Origin: Rutidosis leptorrhynchoides
Lineage: Eukaryota; Streptophyta; Magnoliopsida; Asterales; Asteraceae
NCBI RefSeq assembly: GCF_046630445.1
Contig: NC_092343.1
Span: forward strand, 135,773,501-135,837,500
DNA: 64,000 bases
Direction: 5' to 3'
Shown here: one piece after another, positions 1 to 12,604 of the stretch
Layout: every line of letters starts with the position of its first letter
Numbering within the stretch: position 1 is the first letter of the stretch
The notes under the pieces: model-generated
The model's input: the letters and a program-made list of their open reading frames with translations, nothing else
What the model was told of the DNA's origin: nothing
The model's database searches: none
Translations under genes and position numbers: made by a program

Positions 1-364
1 ATCAATGTTTAAGGATTAGGGTTTGGTAGATGGGAGGGATGAAGGTACGGTGTATTTTCTAAAAATGGGAAGAAAATGAGAAAGTGGCAGCTGGTATAAC
101 ACTTAATTGTGTTATATCACAATACCTCTCAACACACGGGTATTTACCAGTTATCTGATATCTTTCGCATAAGGTTAGGTAACCCAAACGAAGTCCAAAT
201 AAAATAAACAAACCTGTTCTGGGACCCTTGTCACAAACTGGTCACAACACAATTATAATAAAACACTAATAAAATAATTAAAATAAAAATCACTTAAGAC
301 TAAGAACAAACCCTAAGGGAAAAAATAGTCCACTTACAACTAGCCCGGGTTTCAGTCTGTTACA
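1..364 (-). repeat. 3' LTR of Gypsy-1 left copy (partial)
   Basis: Bases 1-364 repeat 6625-6988 almost exactly (period 6624). The LTR boundary at 364 is followed on the plus strand by the complement of a purine-rich tract (minus-strand TTAAGGGGGTGGA), the usual polypurine tract position. The rest of this LTR lies outside the window. Confidence 0.93.
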
Positions 365-375
365 AATCCACCCCC

Positions 376-3300
376 TTAAGGAGATTCCGTCCTCGGAATC
401 TGGTCTTGGTCAAACAAATGAGGGTAGCGGTTTCTCATCAACTCTTCCGTTTCCCACGTAAGATTAGAACCCAAACTGTGTTTCCACTCGATCAACACCA
501 TCGATATCTCTTTATTTCTCAACTTAGTCACCTTTCGGTCAACTACACAGACAGGCTCTTCCCCCAATTTCTTATTCAAATCGACTCTTAAATCTTCTAA
601 AGGAAGGAGTTGCGTTTCATCATCGACTTTACACTTACGAAGATAACACACGTTAAATGTATTATGAATACCGGCTAACTCTGGCGGAAGATCTAACACC
701 ACAGTCTGATCATTCAACACTTCACTGATCGGAAACGGACCAATAAATCTCGGTGCTAACTTACCACGTTTACCGAATCTGATAACCCCTTTCCACGGCG
801 AAACTTTCAGATACACTCGTTCACCCACATTAAAGGTTACCGGACGTCTACGCGGATCAACATACATTTTCTGCCTATCTCTAGCGGCTTTCAACTTTTC
901 TCGCGCAATTGCAACTTTTTCGGCTGTCATTTGAACAATTTCGGGACCTGCAAACTGTTTCTCCCCGGCTTCTAACCAACAAGTCGGAGTTCTGCAACGA
1001 CGACCGTATAACATTTCATAGGGCGGCATCCCTATACTCGAATGATATGAATTATTATACGCAAATTCGACCAACGGCAAATGTGTATCTCACGAACCAC
1101 CGTATTCTAACACACAAGCCCTTAACATATCCTCCAAAGTCTGTATCGTTCTTTCACTCTGACCATCTGTCTGAGGATGATAAGCTGTACTTAAATTCAC
1201 ACGTGTACCCAAATTCTGTTGAAGACTGTTCCAAAAATTCGACACAAATCTGGAATCTCTGTCTGAAACGATCGATAATGGCACGCCATGTCGACTAACT
1301 ATTTCTTTAACATACAATTCGGCTAACTCACTTAACGAAGCTGTTTCACGAGTAGCAAGAAAATGAGCACTTTTAGTTAGACGATCCACTATTACCCAAA
1401 TCATATCGTGTCGTTTCTGAGTTCTTGGTAGTTTGGTCACAAAATCCATCGTTATATGTTCCCATTTCCACTCTGGAATCTGTAACTGACGTAGCGAACC
1501 ATAAGGTTTCTGATGTTCTGCCTTCACTTGAGCACATATATGACACTTTTCAACATATCGAGCGATATCTGTTTTCATTGTCGGCCACCAATACACTGCT
1601 TTCAAATCATGATACATCTTATTACTACCCGGATGTACTGTCAATTTGGATTTGTGAGCTTCTGTCATAATTAAATCCCTCAAATCTCCAAGCTTAGGTA
1701 CCCAAACACGATTGTTTAAAGTCTTTAGTCCACGTGAGTCATCACTTAAGTCCACTTTTCGTTTGATCATTTATTCATATTTAATATGTTCGTCCTCCAA
1801 AGCACAGGCCTGAACGGTTCTTAAGCTGTTAATCAAATCTGAAGTTATATTCAAATGAAGGAATTTCACATTTTCACTTGACTTTTTATGACTTAGCGCA
1901 TCTGCAACCACATTTGCCTTACCCGGATGATATTTAATTTCACAATCATAATCTTTGATCAACTCTTGCCACCGTCTCTGACGCATATTCAATTCTTTCT
2001 GTGAGAAGATATATTGCAAACTCTTATGATCTGTACAAATAACACAATGAGTTCCATACAAATAATGTCTCCACAGTTTCAAAGCAAACACTACTGCAGC
2101 CATTTCAAGATCATGCACTGGATAATTCTTCTCATGAACTTTCAACTGTCGCGAGGCGTAGGTGATTACTTTATCTCTCTGCATTAAGACACAACCCAAC
2201 CCAGCATATGATGCATCACAGTATACCACGAAGTCGTCCGAACCTTCTGGTAAAGCTAACACTGGTGCCCGACATAGTAGTTGTTTCAAAATCTGAAAAG
2301 CCTTTTCCTGTTCATCAGTCCATCGAAAGGCTACATCTTTACGAGTCAACTTAGTCAATGGACCCGCTATTTTGGAGAAATCTTTGATAAATCTGCGATA
2401 ATAACCAGCCAATCCCAGAAAACTCTTAATCTCAGTCGGAGTCCTCGGAGAATTCCAATTCATTACCGCTTCTATCTTTGTCGGATCAACTTTTATACCC
2501 TCGGTACAAATCACATGACCCAAAAACTGCACTTCACGTAACCAAAATTCACACTTTGAAAATTTTGCAAATAGTTGCTCACGTTTTAACAAGTTCAAAA
2601 CCAACCTCAGATGTTCAGCATGTTCACTCTCTGTTTTCGAATACACCAATATGTCATCAATAAACACAATCACAAAATTATCTAAGAATGGACGACACAC
2701 TCTATTCATTAGATCCATGAAGACTGCTGGCGCATTCGTCAACCCAAAAGGCATGACAAGAAATTCATAATGACCATACCTTGTTCTGAATGCTGTTTTC
2801 GGTATATCTGATTCAGCAACACGAACCTGATGATATCCGGATCGTAAGTCTATCTTAGAAAAGAATGAAGCACCCTGTAACTGATCGAACAAATCATCTA
2901 TTCGAGGTAACGGATACTTATTCTTCACAGTTCTTTTGTTCAATTCACGATAATCAATACACATACGCATTGACCCATCTTTCTTTTTAACAAACAATAC
3001 CGGAGCACCCCACGGTGAAGAACTCGGTCGGATAAACCCACGATCTAATAACTCTTGAATCTGTGACATCATTTCACGGATTTCAGACGGCGCTAATTAG
3101 TATGGAGCTTTTGCAACTGGAGTTGTTCCAGGAACCAACTCAATCTTATATTCGACTTCCCTTACCGGCGGCAGACCTGGTAACTCATCTGGGAACACTT
3201 CGGGAAATTCTGATACTACTGGAATATCGGCCACTGTTCTCTTTTCTTTCTTCGCATCAATCACATACGCAAGAAACGAATCACAACCCTTTTCCATCGA

Positions 3301-5094
3301 CTTTTTCGCTTTCATCATGGTTATCAACGGAAAATTATACCCGCCCCGCTCCCCCCGGGCTACAATACGGGTTCCATCGGTCAAATGAAAGGTAATCATT
3401 TTCCTATCGCACTTAATATTAGCCCTAAGCGAGCTCAGCCAATCCATTCCTAATACTACATCAAAGCTAGGAATAGGTAACACTAAACAAGTCACCGGGA
3501 AAGACTTCCCTTCGATCTCTATACAAACCCCAGACACATATGTTGTGACGGGTGTGGTCTTACCATCGGCTACTTCTACACTAACCAGCTTGGGTAACAC
3601 AGTAGCTGGTAAGTTCAACTTAGCACAGAAATCTAGGGACATAAAACACCTATTGGCACCACAATCAAACAATACGCGAGCAGGTATTGAGTTGATTAGA
3701 AGCATACCGGTGATCACTTCGTCGGTTGCCACGGCATTCTCAACCGACATCTGAAAAGCTCTAGCCTCTGCTGTTGGAGGGTTCTTCCTCTTTTGCCCAC
3801 TCGAGGCAGTTGACCCTCCGGCTGATGCTGAACGCGCCCCTGACCCTGCCCCGGAACTACCACTCTTCGATGGACAACTAACTGCACGATGCCCTGGTTT
3901 ATGACAACTCCAACACACACTATTCGGATACGGACATGTTGAAGACTCATGCCCAACCACACCACACTTTAAGCATCTTCTTGTAGCCTCAGAACACTGA
4001 CCACTGTGAGAAGATCGACACGGGTGACACCAATTCCCTTTACCTGATCCAGATCCAGAACTACTCTGACCACTTTTACCCTTTAATTTAAATCCACTAG
4101 ACTTCTTGGATTTAGATCCTGATTGACCAGATACTTGCCCACCTTGTTGTAGCACATTACCAAACATTCTGTTTCTGGCGGCCTGAACATCACTCTCTAC
4201 CATCTTAGCCATCACAACCACTTGAGACAAAGACGTAGCCGTTCTAACAAAAGTTCGGTACTCGGGCAAAATGATATTAACAAAATGTTGTATACGAGAT
4301 GCTTCGTCTGGCACCCACTGTTGTACAAACCTCAGTTTATCCATATACTACTCTACTACCTCATCGATCGTCATTTGAGGTGTCATCTTCATCTCAAGAA
4401 ATTCAGTCTTGATTCGGTTCATATCAAACGGATTACAATACTGTTCACACACCTTCCCATGAAACTGCTCCCACGTGATCATACTCACTTGCTCTTTTGG
4501 TATACTGGAAATCAAAGAATCCCACCAAATCATAGCCCTACCTTTCAACAGTCTACTAGCATATGTTACCTTCAGCTCGGGTTTACACTGACACGCTTCA
4601 AATACCCTTTCAACTTCTCGCAACCAATTGAGAGTTACAGTCGGATCAGTACTTCCAGAGAACTCAGAGGGTTTGCAATCACGGAAGTTCTTATAAGTAC
4701 ACTTTTTGGGTGGTTGCATGTAAGGTTGTTGAAACATTTGCATTTGGTACGGGTTCATCATCATTGGATTTTGGTAAGCAAAAGTGTTTTGCGGTGGCAT
4801 ATAATATTGGTTAGGTATTTGATTCTGAAACTGGTTCTGGTGCACATTAGGTATCGTTTGGGATTGCGCGGTTGGGAATCCAGGTGGTGTATCATCATTT
4901 CTAGAATGCCTTGCCAATTCAAGCTCATTAACTTTGTCCTCAGCCTCTTTTAGCTTACTTTCTAATTGAAGGATGTAACTACTCTGATCATCATCAGACT
5001 CAACACCCTCTTCTGGTGCTCTAAATGTTCTGGGGTTGGATGGGCCAGTTGCGTTTCTATCAGCCATACCTGTGCTACAAAACAGCTCACACAA
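376..5094 (-). pseudogene. gag-pol coding region of Gypsy-1 left copy (fossil)
   Basis: Domains seen in order on the minus strand: gag core (around ..GRAMIWWDSL..), CCHC knuckles CLKCGVVGHESSTC and CWSCHKPGHRAVSC, aspartic protease (LFDCGANRCF in place of the usual DTGA/S form), reverse transcriptase ([19 protein letters not shown]), RNase H ([11 protein letters not shown]), integrase HHCC ([10 protein letters not shown]...CHICAQ) with the DDE core ([21 protein letters not shown]), and a chromodomain-like C terminus (LIEWKHSLGSNLTWE). The order RT-RNase H-integrase is Ty3/Gypsy. The reading frame is interrupted at about three places. No host function is implied. Confidence 0.9.
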
Positions 5095-5235
5095 AAGCTT
5101 AGTGGATAACAGTTAGTTCAATCACAACTAACGCACATATATCCTATATTCACTTAGCCCCCACTCCCACAGACATGTTTGACTTGCCTCAGGGTTTGGG
5201 AACAAAATACGCGCACGTACTTGCTGCCAAACTAT

Positions 5236-5247
5236 GCTCTGATACCA
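5236..5247 (-). other. Primer binding site of Gypsy-1
   Basis: On the minus strand this reads TGGTATCAGAGC, complementary to the 3' end of plant initiator tRNA-Met. It lies three bases inside the LTR end at 5251, the expected position. Confidence 0.9.
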
Positions 5248-5455
5248 ACTTGTAACACCAGCCATTTTTTTTTTTTTAAAATACACAGCGGAAGACTTTA
5301 TTAACAAACACAATATAAGTCACGTCATTACGTTTAAGTTTACACAACGGTGTTACGTTATCACAAAGCATTATTTATACAAAAGTCCACATCAGAGTTG
5401 GGTTGTCAAACATGTCTTCTGCATCAATACCCATCCTGACTAGCAGTACCTAAAC

Positions 5456-5986
5456 CTGCAAGGGGAGAATATGTGGGGGATTAGCGCACCGCTAAGTGAA
5501 TGGAATCTATCTAACAGATATAGCTTAAGCCACACACGAGCTATATACTAACAACAACACTTGCTAAGTACCAACTAGCACACAATAAGATAATACGAGG
5601 ATCGGCGACTTGTACGAGCACACGACTCCCAGCTGATCGGGCCTGAGTCTACCGATAGTCCCTGCTACTCAATTCACAGTATAGTTATCCAGATGCAGGG
5701 GGTGCATCGTTCACACTATACTCCACAATTAGTAGCCTATGGACCCAACCTCCCCTAGGCACGGTTGACCTCATACGGACTCTAACCTCTCCTAGGCACG
5801 GTTTCGAGTCCCCAGTCTCCCTAGGCCCGACTGGTGCCATTCACACAGTGTACACATAATTCACATACAACATCAGGCAAACGATATTATTCTATCATGG
5901 CAATTCCTACACTATGCATGGTAAAAGAATCAACCACAGTAGCATGATATGCTACTTAAACTCTATCCGTAGATAGACCCACTCAC
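5456..5986 (-). promoter_or_regulatory. Intron-like conserved module in the Gypsy-1 LTR
   Basis: In element sense it starts at a donor-like TTG|GTGAGT and ends at a pyrimidine-rich acceptor-like CTTGCAG|GT, 531 nt. Just upstream of the acceptor is a 6-bp hairpin, TTAGCG-gtg-CGCTAA in sense (5481-5495). Five other LTRs in the window have the same layout with different stem sequences. Splicing is inferred only. Confidence 0.45.
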
Positions 5987-6138
5987 CAATTACCAGCAAC
6001 TGCTCAGTTATTATTTCTGAGCTTCTTCCTTGTCCTTATCTCCTGAGAACAGCAAAAAAACAAGTTAGAATAGTGTTCCCATCAAGATTAGACACACTGA
6101 CAGCGAATTATAGCAAATTCATAAAAAAATGCGTCCGC

Positions 6139-6315
6139 TAACATAGACAGTCGGTCGACTGTTGACACAACCGGTCGACTGACTTTCCCAATCGGTCGAC
6201 TTATTTGGTATCACCACAATCGGCCGAAGGCAAATCTCAGTCGGTCGGTTCACTCGCCAATCGGTCGGTTCACCCTCAGTCGGTCGACTGTCGTCCGACA
6301 GTCGGCCGACTGTGT
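6139..6315. repeat. Cluster of CGGTCGACTG-type palindromic words in the Gypsy-1 LTR
   Basis: About eight variants of CGGTCGACT / CGGCCGACT / CGGTCGGTT lie within 180 bp. They include the perfect 14-bp palindrome CAGTCGGCCGACTG at 6299-6312 and several GTCGAC cores. The surrounding LTR is AT-rich and shows no such density. Confidence 0.8.
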
Positions 6316-6988
6316 TCATCTTCCTCAGAAACTGAACAAAGGCTACGGACTTCACGATGAAATCCTCAAATCTCGATCTAGAGCTCGTTTTAAACACCAA
6401 AATCGACCACAACTTGTTCACTACTTGTTATAGACTCAAAACCCACAACAATTTGACCATAACAACACTTAAATCACTTGTTTTGACACAATTTCAAGCT
6501 TTTTACGAAACTTACACAAAACCATGAATTTAACAACGAATTGAACACAAAAACACATGTTACTTACCTTGATAGACTTAGTAAATGATAACAAACACGA
6601 TTCTAACACCAATTTGAGCTCAAGATCAATGTTTAAGGATTAGGGTTTGGTAGATGGGAGGGATGAAGGTACGGTGTATTTTCTAAAAATGGGAAGAAAA
6701 TGAGAAAGTGGCAGCTGGTATAACACTTAATTGTGTTATATCACAATACCTCTCAACACACGGGTATTTACCAGTTATCTGATATCTTTCGCATAAGGTT
6801 AGGTAACCCAAACGAAGTCCAAATAAAATAAACAAACCTGTTCTGGGACCCTTGTCACAAACTGGTCACAACACAATTATAATAAAACACTAATAAAATA
6901 ATTAAAATAAAAATCACTTAAGACTAAGAACAAACCCTAAGGGCAAAAATAGTCCACTTACAACTAGCCCGGGTTTCAGTCTGTTACA

Positions 6989-9896
6989 AATCCACCCCCT
7001 TAAGGAGATTCCGTCCTCGGAATCTGGTCTTGGTCAAACAAATGAGGGTAGCGGTTTCTCATCAACTCTTCCGTTTCCCACGTAAGATTAGAACCCAAAC
7101 TGTGTTTCCACTCGATCAACACCATCGATATCTCTTTATTTCTCAACTTAGTCACCTTTCGGTCAACTACACAGACAGGCTCTTCCCCCAATTTCTTATT
7201 CAAATCGACTCTTAAATCTTCTAAAGGAAGGAGTTGCGTTTCATCATCGACTTTACACTTACGAAGATAACACACGTTAAATGTATTATGAATACCGGCT
7301 AACTCTGGCGGAAGATCTAACACCACAGTCTGATCATTCAACACTTCACTGATCGGAAACGGACCAATAAATCTCGGTGCTAACTTACCACGTTTACCGA
7401 ATCTGATAACCCCTTTCCACGGCGAAACTTTCAGATACACTCGTTCACCCACATTAAAGGTTACCGGACGTCTACGCGGATCAACATACATTTTCTGCCT
7501 ATCTCTAGCGGCTTTCAACTTTTCTCGCGCAATTGCAACTTTTTCGGCTGTCATTTGAACAATTTCGGGACCTGCAAACTGTTTCTCCCCGGCTTCTAAC
7601 CAACAAGTCGGAGTTCTGCAACGACGACCGTATAACATTTCATAGGGCGGCATCCCTATACTCGAATGATATGAATTATTATACGCAAATTCGACCAACG
7701 GCAAATGTGTATCCCACGAACCACCGTATTCTAACACACAAGCCCTTAACATATCCTCCAAAGTCTGTATCGTTCTTTCACTCTGACCATCTGTCTGAGG
7801 ATGATAAGCTGTACTTAAATTCACACGTGTACCCAAATTCTATTGAAGACTGTTCCAAAAATTCGACACAAATCTGGAATCTCTGTCTGAAACGATCGAT
7901 AATGGCACGCCATGTCGACTAACTATTTCTTTAACATACAATTCGGCTAACTCACTTAACGAAGCTATTTCACGAGTAGCAAGAAAATGAGCACTTTTAG
8001 TTAGACGATCCACTATTACCCAAATCATATCGTGTCGTTTCTGAGTTCTTGGTAGTTTGGTCACAAAATCCATCGTTATATGTTCCCATTTCCACTCTGG
8101 AATCTGTAACTGACGTAGCGAACCATAAGGTTTCTGATGTTCTGCCTTCACTTGAGCACATATATGACACTTTTCAACATATCGAGCGATATCTGTTTTC
8201 ATTGTCGGCCACCAATACACTGCTTTCAAATCATGATACATCTTATTACTACCCGGATGTACTGTCAATTTGGATTTGTGAGCTTCTGTCATAATTAAAT
8301 CCCTCAAATCTCCAAGCTTAGGTACCCAAACACGATTGTTTAAAGTCTTTAGTCCACGTGAGTCATCACTTAAGTCCACTTTTCGTTTGATCATTTATTC
8401 ATATTTAATATGTTCGTCCTCCAAAGCACAGGCCTGAACGGTTCTTAAGCTGTTAATCAAATCTGAAGTTATATTCAAATGAAGGAATTTCACATTTTCA
8501 CTTGACTTTTTATGACTTAGCGCATCTGCAACCACATTTGCCTTACCCGGATGATATTTAATTTCACAATCATAATCTTTGATCAACTCTTGCCACCGTC
8601 TCTGACGCATATTCAATTCTTTCTATGAGAAGATATATTGCAAACTCTTATGATCTGTACAAATAACACAATGAGTTCCATACAAATAATGTCTCCACAG
8701 TTTCAAAGCAAACACTACTGCAGCCATTTCAAGATCATGCACTGGATAATTCTTCTCATGAACTTTCAACTGTCGCGAGGCGTAGGTGATTACTTTATCT
8801 CTCTGTATTAAGACACAACCCAACCCAGCATATGATGCATCACAGTATACCACGAAGTCGTCTGAACCTTCTGGTAAAGCTAACACTGGTGCCTGACACA
8901 GTAGTTGTTTCAAAATCTGAAAAGCCTTTTCCTGTTCATCAGTCCATCGAAAGGCTACATCTTTACGAGTCAACTTAGTCAATGGACCCGCTATTTTGGA
9001 GAAATCTTTGATAAATCTGCGATAATAACCAGCCAATCCCAGAAAACTCTTAATCTCAGTCGGAGTCCTCGGAGAATTCCAATTCATTACCGCTTCTATC
9101 TTTGTCGGATCAACTTTTATACCCTCGGTACAAATCACATGACCCAAAAACTGCACTTCACGTAACCAAAATTCACACTTTGAAAATTTTGCAAATAGTT
9201 GCTCACGTTTTAACAAGTTCAAAACCAACCTCAGATGTTCAGCATGTTCACTCTCTGTTTTCGAATACACCAATATGTCATCAATAAACACAATCACAAA
9301 ATTATCTAAGAATGGACGACACACTCTATTCATTAGATCCATGAAGACTGCTGGCGCATTCGTCAACCCAAAAGGCATGACAAGAAATTCATAATGACCA
9401 TACCTTGTTCTGAACGCTGTTTTCGGTATATCTGATTCAGCAACACGAACCTGATGATATCCGGATCGTAAGTCTATCTTAGAAAAGAATGAAGCACCCT
9501 GTAACTGATCGAACAAATCATCTATTCGAGGTAACGGATACTTATTCTTCACAGTTCTTTTGTTCAATTCACGATAATCAATACACATATGCATTGACCC
9601 ATCTTTCTTTTTAACAAACAATACCGGAGCACCCCACGGTGAAGAACTCGGTCGGATAAACCCACGATCTAATAACTCTTGAATCTGTGACATCATTTCA
9701 CGGATTTCAGACGGCGCTAATTAGTATGGAGCTTTTGCAACTGGAGTTGTTCCAGGAACCAACTCAATCTTATATTCGACTTCCCTTACCGGCGGCAGAC
9801 CTGGTAACTCATCTGGGAACACTTCGGGAAATTCTGATACTACTGGAATATCGGCCACTGTTCTCTTTTCTTTCTTCGCATCAATCACATACGCAT
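6989..9896 (-). mobile_element. Gypsy-1, right copy: internal fragment (fossil)
   Basis: This is a second copy of the Gypsy-1 internal region (integrase, RNase H, RT and protease end), offset by exactly 6624 bp from the left copy. It differs by about ten bases in 2.9 kb, nearly all transitions. It shares the LTR at 5251-6988 with the left copy and ends abruptly near 9896, where the match to the left copy (at about 3272) stops and Copia sequence starts. It is truncated and has a few breaks. Confidence 0.92.
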
Positions 9897-12604
9897 AAAC
9901 TGGTCACAAATCTGAATATCGGCCACTGAATATCGGCCCGTGTGTACGAATCAGTGTTTTGATGTTTCATTTTTCGTTTCATTCACTGTACGAATCAGTG
10001 GGCGAATCCCCTGATACTTAACAGTGATACTGTCCAAATCTGACAACATCATAATCTCTGTGTGAATCTGATAGTAAAACCTTTTTACTGTGGGAATCTG
10101 CTAGTTCTCTTTAATTTTGTTACTCTACAAATCTACCTTAACAACTGAAGTGTCTAAACCTGTCAAAATGACTACTCAAGATGCTTTGATTATTGGATTA
10201 GATTCCAAACCTCCAGTTCTTTTTGAAGGACAATATTTCCGAATAGGTATAAAGTATCACTCAACACATTGGTTACAAGGGTGAAAAGGAAAAGTACATT
10301 TGGGCTTCATTAAATGAAGGACCAATTGTTGAAGAAAACCCCGAAACTGGTCTTCCGATACCAGTGTATCAACTTACAGGTGATAAACGTGAGCATGCTC
10401 AGGGTGATATTGAAGCAAAGAACATCATCATGCAAGCTATCTCGTATGAAATCTTTGAGAATTTTAACAACAATACAACTGCTAAGGAGATATGAGATGA
10501 GATCAAAAGGCAGCATGAAGGATATGACATGACTGATATTTCCAAAATGAATAAGGCACTTAATCTTTATAAAGACTTTAAGTAAGAACTTGATGAACTT
10601 CTCAGAGACACTTATAAGCGTTACAACGGTGTTTTGAATGAATTGAAGAAGTGCAAGATCATTAAGGTGAATGCTGAGGTTAACATGAAGTTTCTGAAAA
10701 AGCTCAACACCGAGTGGACTCCATATGGAACCATCATTCAATCTACCAAGGAGATTGACAAATTGAATATTCATGAGCTTATCAGTGTTCTTATGCATTA
10801 TTAGCCAGCCGTGTCTAAAATTCAAGCTAAAAGTAAATAGTCATCTCCAAGTGATCCACTCGCTCTCATTGCTAAGAAGAAGAGCAAATCTTACACCACT
10901 TCCAAAAGCTTATCAAATAAAGTGCTCGTTGAAGATTTAACTGATTCTGAATGACTTAATCTTTCGGATATTGATGATTCTCACCTTGAATTGGTCAAGA
11001 TGGATGGAATATTCACCAAAGCCTTGAACAAGTACAAGTTCTAAGGGAAATCAAGTAATCAACACAAGAATTCATCTTCATCATCTTACTACAAGAAACC
11101 TGAATTCTCAAAGCCTCAACCAAAATCAACTGATGATTCCAAGAAGGAAGATTCCATCTGTTATAATTGTGGTAAATCTGGTCATTATTCTCATTAATTC
11201 AGAATGCCAAAGAAGAAGGATGCAACGTACCACAAAAAGAAGATGTTGATGGCTAAGGTTATGGAGACTGGGGGAGATCTGAAACATGTTGATGATTCTT
11301 GGTTCAATTGGACGGATGATTCACAATCCGAAGAGGAACATGCCAATGTCTGCAAGGTGACCAAGCTTATCAAAGAAAAGGAAGCAACGGAGAACTCTGA
11401 TTATGCATCTGATGATGAAGAGGTACATTTCACTGAAATTCCACATGATTTTGTGAATATGCAAAACACACTGATGAAGAAATTAGTCTCAATCACAAAA
11501 GAGGTAAAGGTTTGAAAACTGAAAACAAAGCTTTAGAAGAAAAACTCAAACTAAATGAGACTAAATCTTCATCATCATAATCAGAAGTGAATTGTTTGCG
11601 AACAAAACTCAGTACATTGGATACTAAGTTGGAAGAATTGAAGAAATCTATCCTTCCGATTAAAATTGAAAGAACGGATTATCGATTAAAATCCGAATGT
11701 CTTGCGAAAAAAGTTCAATTCTTTGAAAGAGATCTTTCTAACTTAAAAGAACAACATGAACCCACGATTTCTAAGTTAAACAAGAAAATTATTGAATTGG
11801 AAAACACCTTACTCGAAAATAGATCTCAAATCACACTATTCAATAAAGATGTACTTCAAATGAAAGCTCAACTTGCAAATTATGAAGATAAACTTTACCG
11901 AACTGAACCATTAAAAGCTATAATTGAAATGAATATTTTAAAGCAAACCATCTTTATGAATAGAACAAAAACTAATTTTGGTGATAAGTGGGGGGTTGGA
12001 TTTGAAGATCCCAAGACATTAGATGGTGCTAATAAATCTGCTCATTGTTTATATTATTGTGATTACATTCAAGCTGGTTTACAAAAGCATTTTGTTCATG
12101 CTTCTGATACTGATATTGATGAAATAATTGCTAAAGATCATCCATGAAATATACTCAAATTAGCTTGATGTATGAAAAGATAAATGCTAAAATGGGAAAA
12201 GCAAATCCTAGTTTCTTAAAACAACTAGCTGAACTAGAACAGAGTATGTAGTATGCTGATTATTTGCCTAAACGTGGATTGGTTTACATTCCTACTCTTC
12301 TGCTAGAAAAGTATATCGTGATGCTTGAAAATGAAGTGTTTAGCAAACCTAGTTCTAGTATTACAATACATGAAGTGTTTGACCAACCTGCTATTGAATC
12401 AAAAACAATTCTACTGACTATTACTGCATGTCCAGTACCAAATGTTCGTATTGGTGAAGATCTAGCACATGAACTGAATGACTTAACCAACAAATTTGTA
12501 ACTAAATTAGATAACATGGAAAAGAAGTTAACTTGCTAAGTCAAAATCACTATATCACAAGCCTTTAGATCAAAAGGTAGAACCTAATCAATCAACAACT
12601 AAAA
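9897..12604 (+). mobile_element. Copia-A: leader and gag/protease-side fragment of a Ty1/Copia element (fossil)
   Basis: A plus-strand leader of about 270 bp is followed by gag-like sequence starting near 10168 (MTTQDALIIGLDSK...), a zinc knuckle (CYNCGKSGHYSH, near 11160), an acidic stretch and a long coiled-coil section (about 11590-11920, heptad-rich LEELKK/LKEQ/KKIIELE). No RT or integrase is present. It is broken (about ten breaks) and truncated at its right end, where it meets Copia-B head-on near 12605. Copia affiliation comes from the gag type and CCHC; the exact lineage is not resolved. Confidence 0.7.

Larger units (their letters stand above)
1..6988 (-). mobile_element. Gypsy-1, left copy: Ty3/Gypsy chromovirus (Tekay-like), fossil
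   Basis: The element reads on the minus strand. Its 5' LTR is 5251-6988, the internal region 365-5250, and the 3' LTR (1-364) is cut by the window edge. LTR ends are TGTAACA...TGTTACA and a tRNA-Met primer site lies next to the 5' LTR. The gag-pol order is gag with two zinc knuckles, protease, RT, RNase H, integrase and a chromodomain-like tail, which fits chromoviruses. The visible 364 bp of 3' LTR differ from the matching part of the 5' LTR by about one base, so insertion looks very recent (roughly 0.1-0.2 My at the plant LTR rate of 1.3e-8, an assumption). The coding region is broken, with about three breaks. Confidence 0.93.
5251..6988 (-). repeat. Full LTR of Gypsy-1, shared by both tandem copies
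   Basis: This 1738-bp LTR runs TGTAACAG...GGTGTTACA on the minus strand. It is the 5' LTR of the left copy and directly abuts the internal region of the right copy, so the two copies share it. It contains a splice-site-bounded module (5456-5986) and a cluster of CpG palindromes (6139-6315), listed separately. There is no gene in it. Confidence 0.93.

Noticed and set aside
3097-9696. Two neighbouring Gypsy coding regions as independent insertions
   Set aside because: The exact 6624-bp period and single shared LTR fit one tandem array better.
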